From Elephas maximus indicus (taxonomy: Eukaryota; Chordata; Mammalia; Proboscidea; Elephantidae), in NCBI RefSeq assembly GCF_024166365.1, contig NC_064820.1, positions 143,736,001-143,800,000 of the forward strand: a stretch of 64,000 bases of DNA, read 5' to 3'. Under the pieces are notes generated by a model that ran no database searches, had not been told where the DNA came from, and worked only from the letters and a program-made list of their open reading frames with translations. The position numbers and the translations under genes were made by a program. How positions within the stretch are numbered: the first letter of the stretch is position 1; every line of letters starts with the position of its first letter. Of the stretch, positions 34,230-46,700 are shown piece by piece.

Positions 34230-34313
34230 AAAAACAAAACCAAACCCAGTGCCGCTGAGTCGATTCCAACTCATAGCGACCCTACAGGACAGAGTAGAGC
34301 TGCCCCATAGAGT
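34230..34313 (-). mobile_element. AfroSINE, 5'-truncated, 13-bp TSD
   Basis: Only the 3' half is present, antisense (GTGCCGCTGAGTCGATTCCA, CCCTACAGGACAGAGTAGAG). The perfect duplication TTCTACTTGTCTA lies at 34217-34229 and 34314-34326. Truncation at insertion, not later loss, because the TSD abuts the truncated end. Confidence 0.92.
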
Positions 34314-37142
34314 TTCTACTTGTCTAGGTACTGGGAATTAAACTCGTTCACTTTTTATCTATCACTGGAAATGTACTATCTTTAAGACAATATAATAAAA
34401 TTTTTGATTTCCGAAGATGTAAAGGCATCTAGATTCATGTTATATTTTAAAAGCTGTACCTTAATTATATCCACATTGATTTTAAAAAGATAAATACTAT
34501 TCCTAAAATAGTACTTACATGAATTTTAAAAATATAACCAGTTATAATCATCAATTATTACATTCTGGGTTTTAATTAAGTCTTTCTTACAGGAAGTTTT
34601 TGTTTACATAATATATTTTAACTGAAATTTAGTTTTAACAGCCAGGTTAACAAAAGCTAACATGTTGCCCTCAAATAATTTTCGATTATTCTGCAGAGTC
34701 ATATATCTGCTACATTTAACCAGTTAAAGGACTATGGACATAGGACGCATATTAAAACTTCTGAGATTTCATTTTGTCTGGGATAAAGTTGACAACCTTC
34801 CAAACATACTTAAAATATATACAAACTACTGAAAAATAATACAAAGCAAACAGATTTTCCACATGATTTCTTTAAACTATCATCAGGACTAAATGGCTTC
34901 ACTTTGACTCAAAATCCTATTTCATAATTAAAATTTCAGCAATATCACATCCAGAGAAACACTTGATAAATGTATAATGTTGTGGTTTATCCTCAATAAA
35001 AAGGATTTAAACCATACTTTCTTGCAAAGGACAAAAAAAAAAAACTAATCTGATAGCAGGTAACAACTAATTATACATGTTAAAAGATGATCAATGGATG
35101 AATAATAGAAGTATTTACCAGTATTCCAAACTATTTTAAATGGTACTGTTTCTGTGAAAGGATTTTTTAGAAAGTATTCTCATATAGTTAATGGTATTCT
35201 TATAACTACTGCAATCCAAAATGTAAATCCTGCATTTTACTGCTCATTGCAAGTAAGAAAAGTGGCCTCGCTAAAGTTTTAGGGGAAAATCAAAAGGCAA
35301 ATATCCATCATGCAATTACTGTAGGTCCTTCATGACTTCTGTCATATTATACCTCGCACACTAGGGAGCAAAAGGAAAAAAAAAAAAGGACCCCACCAAT
35401 GGAAAGGAGTTAGTACCTGGAAATGTGAAAATTCCAGACAACTGGTCAATATAGATAATTTACAGATTTACAGATAATTACACAGAATTTACAAAATTAT
35501 CACATTCATTTTAGGCTGGTTATTAACAGGTTAGATCATTCGTTTGTCCCTTGGCATTTAAAATCCAAAATCACACAGTTTTGTAAAGCAATGTTTAAAA
35601 GATCACATACATTTCAAGTTATTCATTTTAAGACTTTAAAAACTATAGCTTAGGATTTATGATAAATGTTTTACTATACCAAATAATATATTACAAAGCA
35701 ACTATACTGAATACTACAAATATTCTGAGTCTCCTTTTCCTTGTCCTAAAGCAAAAACTTCTCTACTAACTTAGCTTATGTTTTCCCCACTTAAAATTAT
35801 GACCATAGAACACATAAAATGTACAGTTATTTTAAAAAGCCATAATCTTAAGTTCTTCACCATTACAAGACCTCCTTGGGAAACCAACTGGAACAGTAAA
35901 GTGAGATAAGGAGAAATGCAGGACTATTTTAATGTAAAATAAAAAATGGAGAAATTTTAATAAAAAGCTTCGACTGTTTCTAACCTTCAGATTTCATATT
36001 TATTCATCCTCCTGTTTTCATTGAACCCTACTGAGCATAGCGTTGTGTTCAAATTGATCATTTAAAATGCCAACAAGACACAAATTCCTCAGAACTCACC
36101 TGCTGTAAGTTAATGCTGACATATTTAATACCTTGCTGCTTTTATAGTAATATTTACTTTAAATCAACCAAACGCCTGAATTTGTACTAAACATTATAAA
36201 TAAAATTTATTTTTTCAATCTAGGTTATGACTATAAATACTGAAGGTAAGAAGCATCCTCAAGTAAGTACAGTGTTGAATGGTACACTGAGACTACCCAT
36301 GCTTCTTAACCTCTGTTTCGGTAATAAGAAACAACCAAAATAATGTGAGACCGAGTGGCTCAGCTACAGCACCTGTTGCTGATATTCAGCCTAGTACTTG
36401 AGAGGAGAATCACTAAAATTCTAAAGAAGGGTTTTATACAACGCTAAAGCGCTAGCTGGTCCTCATTTACCAATCTAAGTTTCAATCTAACAGTATAAAA
36501 TTAGCCAAGCATAATAAACTAAATCTTTCTCTTAAAGAATTCAATAAAAGCCATGAATACATGTCACAACATAAAATATAGGATTTAACTTAACTTGTCA
36601 GTGACCCTTCTGAAGGATCCAGAATTAAATGATTAAAGCAATGAAGTTCAATTTTCAATGCTGCACTCACTTGCTTATCACCTATTATAGCATTATTTCC
36701 TCCTGAGAATGCCATCTTGTCTCCTTTCCTTTCCAGAAATAGTTTTATAACACTAAATCTACGTATCCTTAAAGTATCAGTTCTGGGATTTTCGTGATAA
36801 TTAGTACTGACTAAAATATTTTAAAGCAAATATTCACTTTCATAATTCAAATAAACACTTTTTTTTTAAAGCAATAAAAATACGGAATTGCATTTATGAC
36901 CCAAGGCACTTGTGGCTGTGGCCAAAAGGCAAATACACAAAGCTATCGGGGTGGATAGTTGGTCACTAGTCACGGAACACTGAGCATACTGAAATGGGTA
37001 TATTCCATATTCTTTGAAGAGAATAAGCATATCAGCTGTACCTACAGGTGATACTGAAGGACGAACAGTGAACGCTACAAATGGTGCATAATTTATGATC
37101 ATGCTTAGAATCCTCGTTAATTACAGCACTCTCCATTCTTAC

Positions 37143-37250
37143 CTCAGATTTCTCCAGTTTATTTTGTGCATCAATCTGTGTAACAATCTCATTCATGTTG
37201 GTCTCCAATACCATTCCCCCCATCACCATTTCTGCAAGAATATTGTGAAC
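37143..37250 (-). CDS. AP3S1: AP3S1 internal exon (36 codons)
   Basis: This 108-bp phase-0 exon encodes VHNILAEMVMGG, then a stretch with LETNMNEIV, ending NKLEKSE. It is the C-terminal helical part of the small-chain adaptin (clathrin adaptor sigma) domain, which packs against the large delta subunit and contributes to the adaptor core. The minus-strand acceptor is TTTCCTTTAG and the donor is GTAAGAATGG, both canonical. Its phase matches both the exon at 53471-53542 and the last exon at 27692-27820. Every residue I can compare fits AP-3 sigma. The flanking introns are 9.3 kb on the 3' side and 16.2 kb on the 5' side. Confidence 0.95.
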
Positions 37251-37379
37251 CTAAAGGAAAAAGTAATATATACCCATAAAAAAAAAAACTCACTACAAAA
37301 AGTTTCGATTCTAGTTTTTATTTCAAATACTGCAGTGTCTATCTTATTAATATGAGTTGTAAAAATGATTAAACAGAGG

Positions 37380-37560
37380 GTTTATAATTCACTTTGATCA
37401 CTATTGTAAAGCCTTAGGCAGTTACATGACTTCTTTAAGTCTCAGTTTTATGGGCTGTAAAACAATAATTGTACCTCCTATTAATAGGACTGCTGAAAGA
37501 ATTAAACGAGGTAATCCACAGAAAGTGCCCAAAATTAATGCTCAATAAGTATTAGCTACA
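37380..37560 (+). mobile_element. MIR SINE (ancient)
   Basis: TTTAAGTCTCAGTTTTATGG, TGTAAAACAATAATTGTACC and AATGCTCAATAAGTATTAGC match MIR core and tail. Confidence 0.7.
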
Positions 37561-37650
37561 TTACGATTATGAACTGTATCAGGTTTAACACTCAAAGAAT
37601 TATCTACCAGAGCTTTTCATAACAAATGCTTAGCCAATAGTTATTAAAGC

Positions 37651-37860
37651 CCAAAAAACCAAACCTGTTACCACTGAGTTGATTCTGACTCATTGCGACC
37701 CCATGTGTTACAGAGTAGAACTGCTTCATGGTGTTTTTTTTTTGGCTGTCATCTTCATGGAAGCAGACTACCAGGCCTTTCTTCCATGGCACCCCTGTGT
37801 GGGTTTGAACCGCCAACCTTTAGGTTAAAAGTTGATTGCAAACCACTTGTGTCACCCATG
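37651..37860 (-). mobile_element. AfroSINE, long form
   Basis: Antisense: TACCACTGAGTTGATTCTGA tail, CATCTTCATGGAAGCAGACT internal block, decayed head near CTTGTGTCACCCATG. Confidence 0.88.
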
Positions 37861-40800
37861 GATCTTTTCAATAACTATTAAATGTTATCTTATACTCAAA
37901 GTACTTAATGAAACAATATGGTATTTTTACAAGCTCATTGAGAAAAAGTAAAATTTTTTATTATAGGTACTTTAATAGGGCCTTTACCCCAATAAAACCC
38001 TCTAGATATGCAATACTCAGACTTCTTATCATGAAACACATCTTAAAATGACTAAAAATAGTGTCTTCCACTGGGGAGGAAAAAAACCCAGATGTTGTTT
38101 CATAAGGTATTTACTACATCTAAATTATCTTTTTCCTCCCTAATGGAAGACACTGATACAAAATATTTACTGGATTAAAAAATTACAATTCACAGCTGAA
38201 TTAGGTTTCACAGAATAGTACACTCTACTAAAAATGAGATCCTCTGCACCAAACGTTTTTGAATTTGATAACATTAAAATCGGACTATAGGAATGGTCAA
38301 ATAAAGTTTAGCATATCCATTCTATTCAAAACTTCACTTAAGAACAGAACTAATATATATGCATTGGCATGGAAGGATTCAAAGAGAGATAAAGCGAATA
38401 AAGCAAGGCATGGAACATTATGTGAAATAAAAAAACAAGCTCACTCACTCACTAAACCAATGAAATATACGAATCTTTGCCAATATATAGAAGAAAAGCT
38501 TGGAAGCCTACAGAGACCAAGTATTAAGAAAGATACCTCAGAGAAGCTGTGTGGGATAGGGATAGGTGGGCATCAGAAGGGATATTAATAATAATGAAGA
38601 TATTTGTTAATTGCTGACCCATGAAAAGCAGCAAGGGTGTAATAATTCAAATTAACTGATAAAAGTAATTCTATCTAGGTACATAATGCATTTTATATTT
38701 GCACTGAATATGAATGTCTCATAACCTAAAAACTCAAAATACTCCAAATCTGACTAAAAAGCTAAAAGGCTGTTCTACTTTCTGTTCTATATTCTGGGCT
38801 TATAAAAGTCACAGCTGCTCATTACAAGACATTACAACACTCTAATCTATTTTTACCCTTTCTGACTTACAAAGTATTGTTGCCTTGTATTTTAACATTA
38901 TGATTTTTTTTTCTTTTTAATCCCAGAAGGGTTGAGTCAATGTTCTTTTATAATTACCTGCAGATTCATCACTTTTTTTTTTTTGCTTTTCATTCCTTCA
39001 TCATCTCAGTCTTTCTTAACATCTCAGACTTTCTTCTGCATAAAGTACCCCCCTTTACAATTCCCTTTAATGAGGGTTTACCGGTGGCAAATTCTCTCAC
39101 TTGTTTCTTTGACAATGTCTTTGTTTCACCCACGTTAATGAAAGATATCTCAAGGTGTTACTTATCCTCAGGCTATTCTTTTTCATAAATTCACGTACAT
39201 CAGAATGCACTGCTCATCACACTCTCTTCTCCCTTTCACCTCCTCTCATACTGGGGGTTCTGCTCTGGCTTATCTGTTATTTGGCTAAAGGTATTTCTCC
39301 TAAAGTAATTTCCTCCATGAAGTATGTCAGTAATAAACTTTCTGAGTCCCTGAACATTCTTGAATAAATTTCTATAATCCTGACAGATAAGTCATATGAA
39401 GGCTGAGTACAGTATCCTTAGGTTATGGTCCTTTTCTCTCATTAGATTGGAGATGTTACTTTTTTAGCTTATAATGTCGCAGGTAAGATATCTAATGTTT
39501 ACCTACCACTGCCTACCTACCCCCACCCCACAACACCCTCTGCAGGTAACCTCATCTTTCTTCCTGGATGTGTAAAATTTTCTCCTTATCTTTAAAATAA
39601 AAAAAAAATCAGGCTACGGTTGGGAACGTGTCTTTTCTCAATAAACCCTTCAAATGTGTAGGTTCAAGTCTTTGGCTGAAATTTTCTAATATAATTTAAT
39701 TGCTTCTTCTCTCCATTGTTCTTTTTCTGCTACTAGTTACCTATTATTTACATCATTCACACTTCAAGTCTCTTCTATTTTCCTTCACGCTTTCTATCTC
39801 TTGATCTTTCAGTCCTGAGCTTTAAGATTATCTCTGCACTTGGTCTAGCTATAATTCAAGTCTCAAATGCGACCACCCTCTTTTTGCAAACTTTCTAGTT
39901 TGAAAAACATATTTTTAAGCTCCAGGAAAACTTTTCCAAATTACATGTAGATCTCCTTAAGTTCTTTTTAGCATTTAAAAAAATCGAGTGTTATCTAATT
40001 CTGATACTTCTTTTTCATGGGCCATGTGTTCTGATTATTCAATCTTTCTCATCTCTCTTGTTGAGATGAAAGTTCATTTTCTCTGGTGGCTTACTGGTAC
40101 ACACGTCTGCAGGATATCCTTAACAGCCAAACTCCTTTAGTTGGTGAAAGGCAAAGGAGTCTCTCACTCTGTGGTCTGTGGTTTCAGGACAGGCTGCCAA
40201 AGTCCTCGCAAAGAACCTGGCTGATGGAAACCACTCTGCTCTTCATTCTCTCAGCCTCAAAGTTGAGAAAGACATTTACACCTCCAATAGTATCTCCTTC
40301 ACCCTAATCATTTTTGTGAGGAAGGGAGGTGGGGAGGTGGGGTGTGCAGAACACATTCATAGCTGTCAGTGTGAAAGTAATACACCCCGCAAACCAAGCT
40401 CTTCGTAGACTCTTGAGCACTCTCGTCTTTGTCCTGGGTTCTGATGCTATTCTCCAGTAGTCGTAAAAACCCAGGACTGCCTAATCAGAGCCACAGTGAT
40501 TAGTTCAAGAAATGGGCAGATAACTTAGCTGGGCAAACAGGCATCAGCCCAGGGATTTTGTTCTTGAAACTATAGGGAAAAAGGTACTTTCTTTCTGGAG
40601 GGCTTTCTAAGCTACTAGGATGGAAGCCTTCAGCTATGAGTAGCCATCTTGGAACATCTGAGAAGAAAGTGCCTGCAAATGAAGGTAACAGAGAAAAAAA
40701 CTAAAGTACAAGATGGACAAATGCAATTGCTAACATTATCACCACATTGTCCAGGCAGACCTGGTGCCAGTGCATATTCTTAGAATTTTTTTATTCATAT

Positions 40801-41268
40801 CAGAGAGTAACTTCTTTTTGCTTAATCTACTTTGAATTGCTTCTCTCACCTGTGACCAAAAATTTAATTCACAGGCTTCTTAGGATAAAGAGAAAAGTAG
40901 AAAAAGAACCCTCTAAATTTTCCCAACTAAATGTAATCACTGTTAATATTTATGTAATTTTGTGTAGTATTTTCTTATGTAGAATTTTTAATATAATTAT
41001 TATGATATGGTAACACAATTTTATACATTGCTTAAATAGATGTAAATATGCTTATCAAATTATCAATTATTTTCTTCTCCAAAATTCTAATCCCTTTAAG
41101 TTTTGCTCACTGGGCTTATTTTCCAAATCTTCCTTAGTTTTCATTATTCTTCCTTTCCATTATCTTCACAAAGAACTAAAAGCAGTTATACTATCTGTAG
41201 AATAGAGGTAAAATATTACTCATGGTTTTGATTATAATCTTACGCTAATTTTAAAGTATCACAGCCCA

Positions 41269-42305
41269 GGGGGCGGAGCCAAGATGGCGGACTAGGCAGA
41301 CGCTAACTCGGATCCCTCTTACAACAAAGACACGGAAAAACAAGTGAATCGATCACATACATAACAATCTACGAACCCTGAACAACAAACACAGATTTAG
41401 AGACGGAGAACGAACTAATACGGGGAAGCAGCGATTGTTTCCAGAGCCTGGAGCCAGCGTACCAGTCAGGTACGGCACAAGCACAGAGAGCTGCTCTGCC
41501 CCCCTTAACTAACCCCGGGAGGGGGACCAGCCGGTTCCACGGGCGGCGTGGGATGCAGCCGGTAGGAGAAGTCCCCGGGAGGCAGTGACTGGTCTTGGAG
41601 TAGAAAGAGCAGCGTCCGAGCCGGGGAACTGTCTCGCCGGGATTTGGACTGGACGCAGGTACGGCATAAACACGGAGAGTTGCTCCACCCCCCTGAACTA
41701 ACCCCGGGAAGGGGACCAGCCGGGTCGTGCGGGCGGCGTGGGACGCAGCCAGTAGGAGAAGTCCCCGGGAGGCAGCGACTGGTATTGGAGCGGGGAGAAC
41801 AGCGCCCCAGCCGGGACACTCGGTCACGGCACAAGCACGGGGAGCTGCTCCACCCATCTGAACTAACCCCGGGAGGAGGCCCAACTGGCTCTCGGGTGCG
41901 GCACGGCCATGCGGCTGGAGGGACGAAAAGTCCCCGGGAGGCAGCGACTGATTTTGGAGTCGAGAGTGCACCGTCCCAGTAGGGGAGCCTTGACGCTGGG
42001 CTTGGGGCTGGAAGCGGAGGATCTGACCGTGACTCCAGCGGGCCAGACCCCCCGGGGGCAATCTCCACACAGCCAGCACACATAGGCGACGCGCCCCGCA
42101 GGAATCTCAGATATAATAGTCATTCCAAGCAAGACAAGCAACTCTGGCTATATTCTGAGGTGCTACTCTCCTATCTCTCTGTTCCCTCCCCCACCCTCCC
42201 CAGGCGGCTTCATTAACATCTGAATAGCCTGAGCCAGAGGGAGAACTCTGATAGGGATCTGACTGCATTTTTTTTAGCGGATTCTCTGGAAAAACTAGTT
42301 TCCCA
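41269..42305 (+). promoter_or_regulatory. L1 5' UTR and internal promoter with tandem monomers
   Basis: GC-rich and CpG-rich, unlike the surrounding AT-rich intron. It starts with a YY1-like AAGATGGCGG motif, which positions transcription start in other mammalian L1s. From 41474 to about 41995 a unit of 165-189 bp is repeated three times. Each unit begins GGCAYAARCACRG and contains a CTAACCCCGGGA core and a GTCCCCGGGAGGCAG core. Tandem promoter monomers are known from mouse L1. That these act as promoter units here is inference. Confidence 0.75.
41474..41995 (+). repeat. Three tandem monomers in the L1 promoter
   Basis: Units at 41474-41662 (189 bp), 41663-41827 (165 bp) and 41828-about 41995. 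Shared blocks in the same order are GGCACAAGCACGG-like, GCTGCTCC, GAACTAACCCCGGGAG, a GGCGTGGGACGCAGCC-like block (degenerate in unit 3), AAGTCCCCGGGAGGCAG and TGGTNTTGGAG. The third unit is the most diverged in its middle. Confidence 0.8.
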
Positions 42306-43325
42306 GTGATGGCGCGGAGACAACAATCCATATCAAACCACTTAAAGAAGCAGACCATGACAGCTTCTCCAACCCCCCAAACAAAAGAATCAAAATCTTT
42401 CCCAAATGAAGATACAATCCTGGAATTATCAGATACAGAATATAAAAAACTAATTTACAGAATGCTTAATGATATCACAAATGAAATTAGGATAACTGCA
42501 GAAAAAGCCAAGGAACACACTGATAAAACTGTTGAAGAACTCAAAAAGATTATTCAAGAACATAGTGGAAAAATTAATAAGTTGCAAGAATCCATAGAGA
42601 GACAACATGTAGAAATCCAAAAGATTAACAATAAAATAACAGAATTAGACAACGCACTAGGAAGTCAGAGGAGCAGACTCGAGCAATTAGAATGCAGACT
42701 GGGACATCTGGAGGACCAGGGAATCAACACCAACATAGCTGAAAAAAAATCAGATAAAAGAATTTAAAAAAATGAAGAAACCCTAAGAATTATGTGGGAC
42801 TCTATCAAGAAGGATAACCTGCGGGTGATTGGAGTCCCAGAACAGGGAGCGGGGACAGAAAACACAGAGAAAATAGTTGAAGAACTCCTGACACAAAACT
42901 TCCCTGACATCATGAAAGACCAAAGGATATCTATCCAAGATGCTCATCGAACCCCATTTAAGACTGATACAAAAAGAAAAACACCAAGACATATTATCAT
43001 CAAACTCACCAAAACCAAAGATAAACAGAAAATTTTAAAAGCAGCCAGGGAGAAAAGAAAGGTTTCCTTCAAGGGAGAATCAATAAGAATATGTTCTGAC
43101 TACTCAGCAGAAACCATGCAGGCAAGAAGGGAATGGGACGACATATACAGAACACTGAAGGAGAAAAACTGCCTGCCAAGGATCATATATCCAGCAAAAC
43201 TCTCTCTGAAATATGAAGGAGAAATTAAGATATTTACAGACAAACACAAGTTTAGAGAATTTGCAAAAACCAAACCAAAGCTACAAGAAATACTAAAGGA
43301 TATTGTTTGGTCAGAGAACCAATAA
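42306..43325 (+). pseudogene. L1 ORF1 (RNA-binding chaperone), one premature stop
   Basis: ORF1p forms a trimer that coats L1 RNA in the ribonucleoprotein. The frame spans 340 codons including the terminal stop, close to the 338 residues of human ORF1p. It is interrupted by a single in-frame TAA at 42765-42767 (codon 154); reading continues in the same frame after it. Codons 1-50 are a polar N-terminus (MARRQQSISNHLKKQ). Codons 50-150 are a coiled coil rich in leucine/isoleucine heptads. After the stop comes the RRM, with NLRVIGVPEQG, then the C-terminal domain with DAHR, RHIIIKL and YPAKLSLKYEG, ending before the TAA at 43323. The stop falls between coiled coil and RRM, so a product would lack all RNA-binding parts. 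One nonsense substitution explains the break. Confidence 0.92.
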
Positions 43326-43510
43326 TATCAGATATCAGCACAACACAAGGTCACAAAACAGAACGTCCTGATATCAACTCAAATAGGGAAAGCACAAAAA
43401 CAAATAAATTAAGATTAATTAAAAAAAAAAAATACACATAACAGGGAATCATGGAAGTCAATAGGTAAAAGATCACAATAATCAAAAAGAGGGACTAAAT
43501 ATAGGAGGCA

Positions 43511-43789
43511 TTGAACTGCCATATGGAGAGTGATACAAGGCGATATAGAACAATACAAGTTAGGTTTTTACTTAGAAAAATAGAGGTAAATAATAAGGTA
43601 ACCACAAAAAGGTATAACAACTCTATAACTCAAGATAAAAACCAAGAAAAACGTAACGACTCAACTAACATAAAGTCAAGCACTATGAAAATGAGGATCT
43701 CACAATTTACTAAGAAAAACACCTCAGCACAAAAAAGTATGTGGAAAAATGAAATTGTCAACAACACACATAAAAAGGCATCAAAATGA
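43511..43789 (+). CDS. Unnamed 92-codon frame between L1 ORF1 and ORF2
   Basis: An open frame starting [11 protein letters not shown] and ending NNTHKKASK. It is highly basic and rich in Lys, Asn, Thr and Ser, with no domain I recognise. It fills most of the 460-bp inter-ORF region and its TGA stop (43787-43789) overlaps the ORF2 start codon as ATGA, a geometry that can permit termination-reinitiation. Human L1 has only about 60 bp between its ORFs, so the spacer length is unusual. The frame may simply be open because the region is A-rich and T-poor on this strand. No protein evidence exists here, and function is not claimed. Confidence 0.3.
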   Translation: MNCHMESDTRRYRTIQVRFLLRKIEVNNKVTTKRYNNSITQDKNQEKRNDSTNIKSSTMKMRISQFTKKNTSAQKSMWKNEIVNNTHKKASK

Positions 43790-46700
43790 CAGCACTAAAA
43801 ACTTATTTATCTATAATTACGCTGAATGTAAATGGACTAAATGCACCAATAAAGAGACAGAGAGTCACAGACTGGATAAAGAAACACGATCCATCTATAT
43901 GCTGCCTACAAGAGACACACCTTAGACTTAGAGACACAAACAAACTAAAACTCAAAGGATGGAAAAAAGTATATCAAGCAAACAATAAGCAAAAAAGAAG
44001 AGGAGTAGCAATATTAATTTCTGACAAAATAGACTTTAGACTTAAATCCACCACAAAGGATAAAGAAGGACACTATATAATGATAAAAGGGACAATTGAT
44101 CAGGAAGACATAACTATATTAAATATTTATGCACCCAATGACAGGGCTGCAAGATACATAAATAAAATTTTAACAGAATTGAAAAGCGAGATAGATACCT
44201 CCACAATTATAGTAGGAGACTTCAACACACCACTTTCGGAGAAGGACAGGACATCCAGTAAGAAGCTCAATAGAGACACAGAAGGTCTAATTACAACAAT
44301 CAACCAACTTGACCTCATTGACTTATACAGAACTCTCCACCCAACTGCTGCAAAGTATACTTTTTTTTCTAGCGCACATGGAACATTCTCTAGAATAGAC
44401 CATATATTAGGTCATAAAACAAACCTTTGCAGAGTCCAAAACATCGAAATATTACAAAGCATCTTCTCAGACCACAAGGCAATAAAACTAGAGATCAATA
44501 ACAGAAAAACTAGGGAAAAGAAATCAAATACTTGGAAAATGAACAATACCCTCCTGAAAAAAGACTGGGTTATAGAAGACATCAAGGAGGGAATAAGGAA
44601 ATTCATAGAAAGCAAGGAGAATGAAAATACTTCCTATCAAAACCTCTGGGACACAGCAAAAGCAGTCCTCAGAGGCCAATTAATATCAATAAATGCACAC
44701 ATACAAAAAGAAGAAAGAGCCAAAATCAGAGAACTGTCCCGACATCTTGAACAAATAGAAAGTGAGCAACAAAAGAATCCATCAGGCACCAGAAGAAAAC
44801 AAATAATAAAAATTAGAGCTGAACTAAATGAATTAGAGAACAGAAAAACAATTGAAAGAATTAACAAAGCCAAAAGCTGGTTCTTTGAAAAAATTAACAA
44901 AATTGATAAACCATTGGCTAGACTGACTAAAGAAATACAGGAAAGGAAACAAATAACCCGAATAAGAAATGAGAAGGACCACATCACAACAGAACCAAAT
45001 GAAATTAAAAGAATCATTTCAGATTATTATGAAAAACTGTACTCTAACAAATTTGAAAACCTAGAAGAAATGGATAAATTCTTGGAAAAACACTACCTAC
45101 CTAAACTAACACATTCAGAAGTAGAACAACTAAATAGACCCATAACAAAAAAAGAGATTGAAACGGTAATCAAAAAACTCCCAACAAAAAAAAGCCCTGG
45201 CCCGGCTTCACTGCAGAGTTCTACCAAACCTTCAGAGAAGACTTAACACCATTACTATTGAAGGTATTTCAAAGTATAGAAAAAGACGGAATACTACCCA
45301 ACTCATTCTATGAAGCCACCATCTCCCTGATACCAAAACCAGGTAAAGATATTACAAAAAAAAGAAAATTATAGACCTATATCCCTCATGAACATAGATG
45401 CAAAAATCCTCAACAAAATTCTAGCCAATAGAATCCAACAACACATCAAAAAAATAATTCACCCTGATCAAGTGGGATTTATACCAGGTATGCAAGGCTG
45501 GTTTAATATGAGAAAAACCATTAATGTAATCCATCACATAAATAAAACAAAAGACAAAAACCACATGATCTTATCAATTGATGCAGAAAAGGCATTTGAC
45601 AAAGTCCAACACCCATTTATGATAAAAACTCTTACCAAAATAGGAATTGAAGGAAAATTCCTCAACATAATAAAGGGCATCTATGCAAAGCCAACAGCCA
45701 ACATCACTCTAAATGGAGAGAACCTGAAAGCATTTCCCTTGAGAACGGGAACCAGACAAGGATGCCCTTTATCACCGCTCTTATTCAACATCGTGTTGGA
45801 AGTCTTAGCCAGGGCAATTAGGCTAGACAAAGAAATAAAAGGTATCCGGATTGGCAAGGAAGAAGTAAAGTTACCACTATTTGCAGATGACATGATTATA
45901 TACACAGAAAACCCTAAGGAATCCTCCAGAAAACTACTGAAACTAATAGAAGAGTTTGGCAGAGTCTCAGGTTATAAAATAAACATACAAAAATCACTTG
46001 GATTCCTCTACATCAACAAAAAGAACACCGAAGAGGAAATAACCAAATCAATACCATTCACAGTAGCCCCCAAGAAGATAAGATACTTAGGAATAAATCT
46101 TACCAAGGATGTAAAAGACCTATACAAAGAAAACTACAAAGCTCTACTACAAGAAATTCAAAAGGACATACTTAAGTGGAAAAACATACCCTGCTCATGG
46201 ATGGGAAGACTTAACATAGTAAAAATGTCTATTCTACCAAAAGCCATCTATACATTTAACGCACTTCCAATCCAAATTCCAATGTCATATTTTAAGGGGA
46301 TAGAGAAACAAATCACCAATTTCATATGGAAGGGAAAGAAGCCCCGGATAAGCAAAGCACTACTGAAAAAGAAGAAGAAAGTGGGAGGCCTCACCTTACC
46401 TGACTTCAGAACCTATTATATAGCCACAGTAGTCAAAACAGCCTGGTATTGGTACAACAACAGACACATAGACCAATGGAACAGAATTGAGAACCCAGAC
46501 ATAGATCCATCCACGTATGAGCAGCTGATATTTGACAAAGGACCAGTGTCAATTAACTGGAGAAAAGATAGCCTTTTTAACAAATGGTGCTGGCATAACT
46601 GGATATCCATTTGCAAAAAAATGAAACAGGACCCATACCTCACACCATGCACAAAAACTAACTCCAAGTGGATCAAAGACCTAAACATAAAGGCTAAAAC

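Larger units (their letters stand above)
27821..37142 (-). other. AP3S1: AP3S1 last intron (repeat-poor, AT-rich)
   Basis: A 9.3-kb intron bounded by canonical splice sites. It has few recognisable repeats compared with the rest of the window: an AfroSINE at 30001-30169, a tRNA-Gly-headed SINE at 32706-33008 and a truncated AfroSINE at 34230-34313. The remainder is AT-rich with many short homopolymers. I see no coding exon, RNA gene or obvious regulatory motif cluster in 27900-30000, 30183-32700, 33010-34216 or 34327-37142. Confidence 0.85.

Noticed and set aside
37032..37229. 65-codon minus-strand frame starting MVMGGMV as a complete small protein
   Set aside because: Its start is an internal methionine of the AP3S1 exon and its end reads through the donor site into intron.
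40086..40408. Two overlapping plus-strand frames of 73 and 76 codons
   Set aside because: No domain, no conservation cue, and opposite intron strand to AP3S1; treated as chance frames.
41505..42083. 192-codon antisense frame as a separate host gene
   Set aside because: It lies wholly within the GC-rich L1 promoter monomers; the few stops follow from composition. Mentioned only together with the 236-codon frame as an L1 question.
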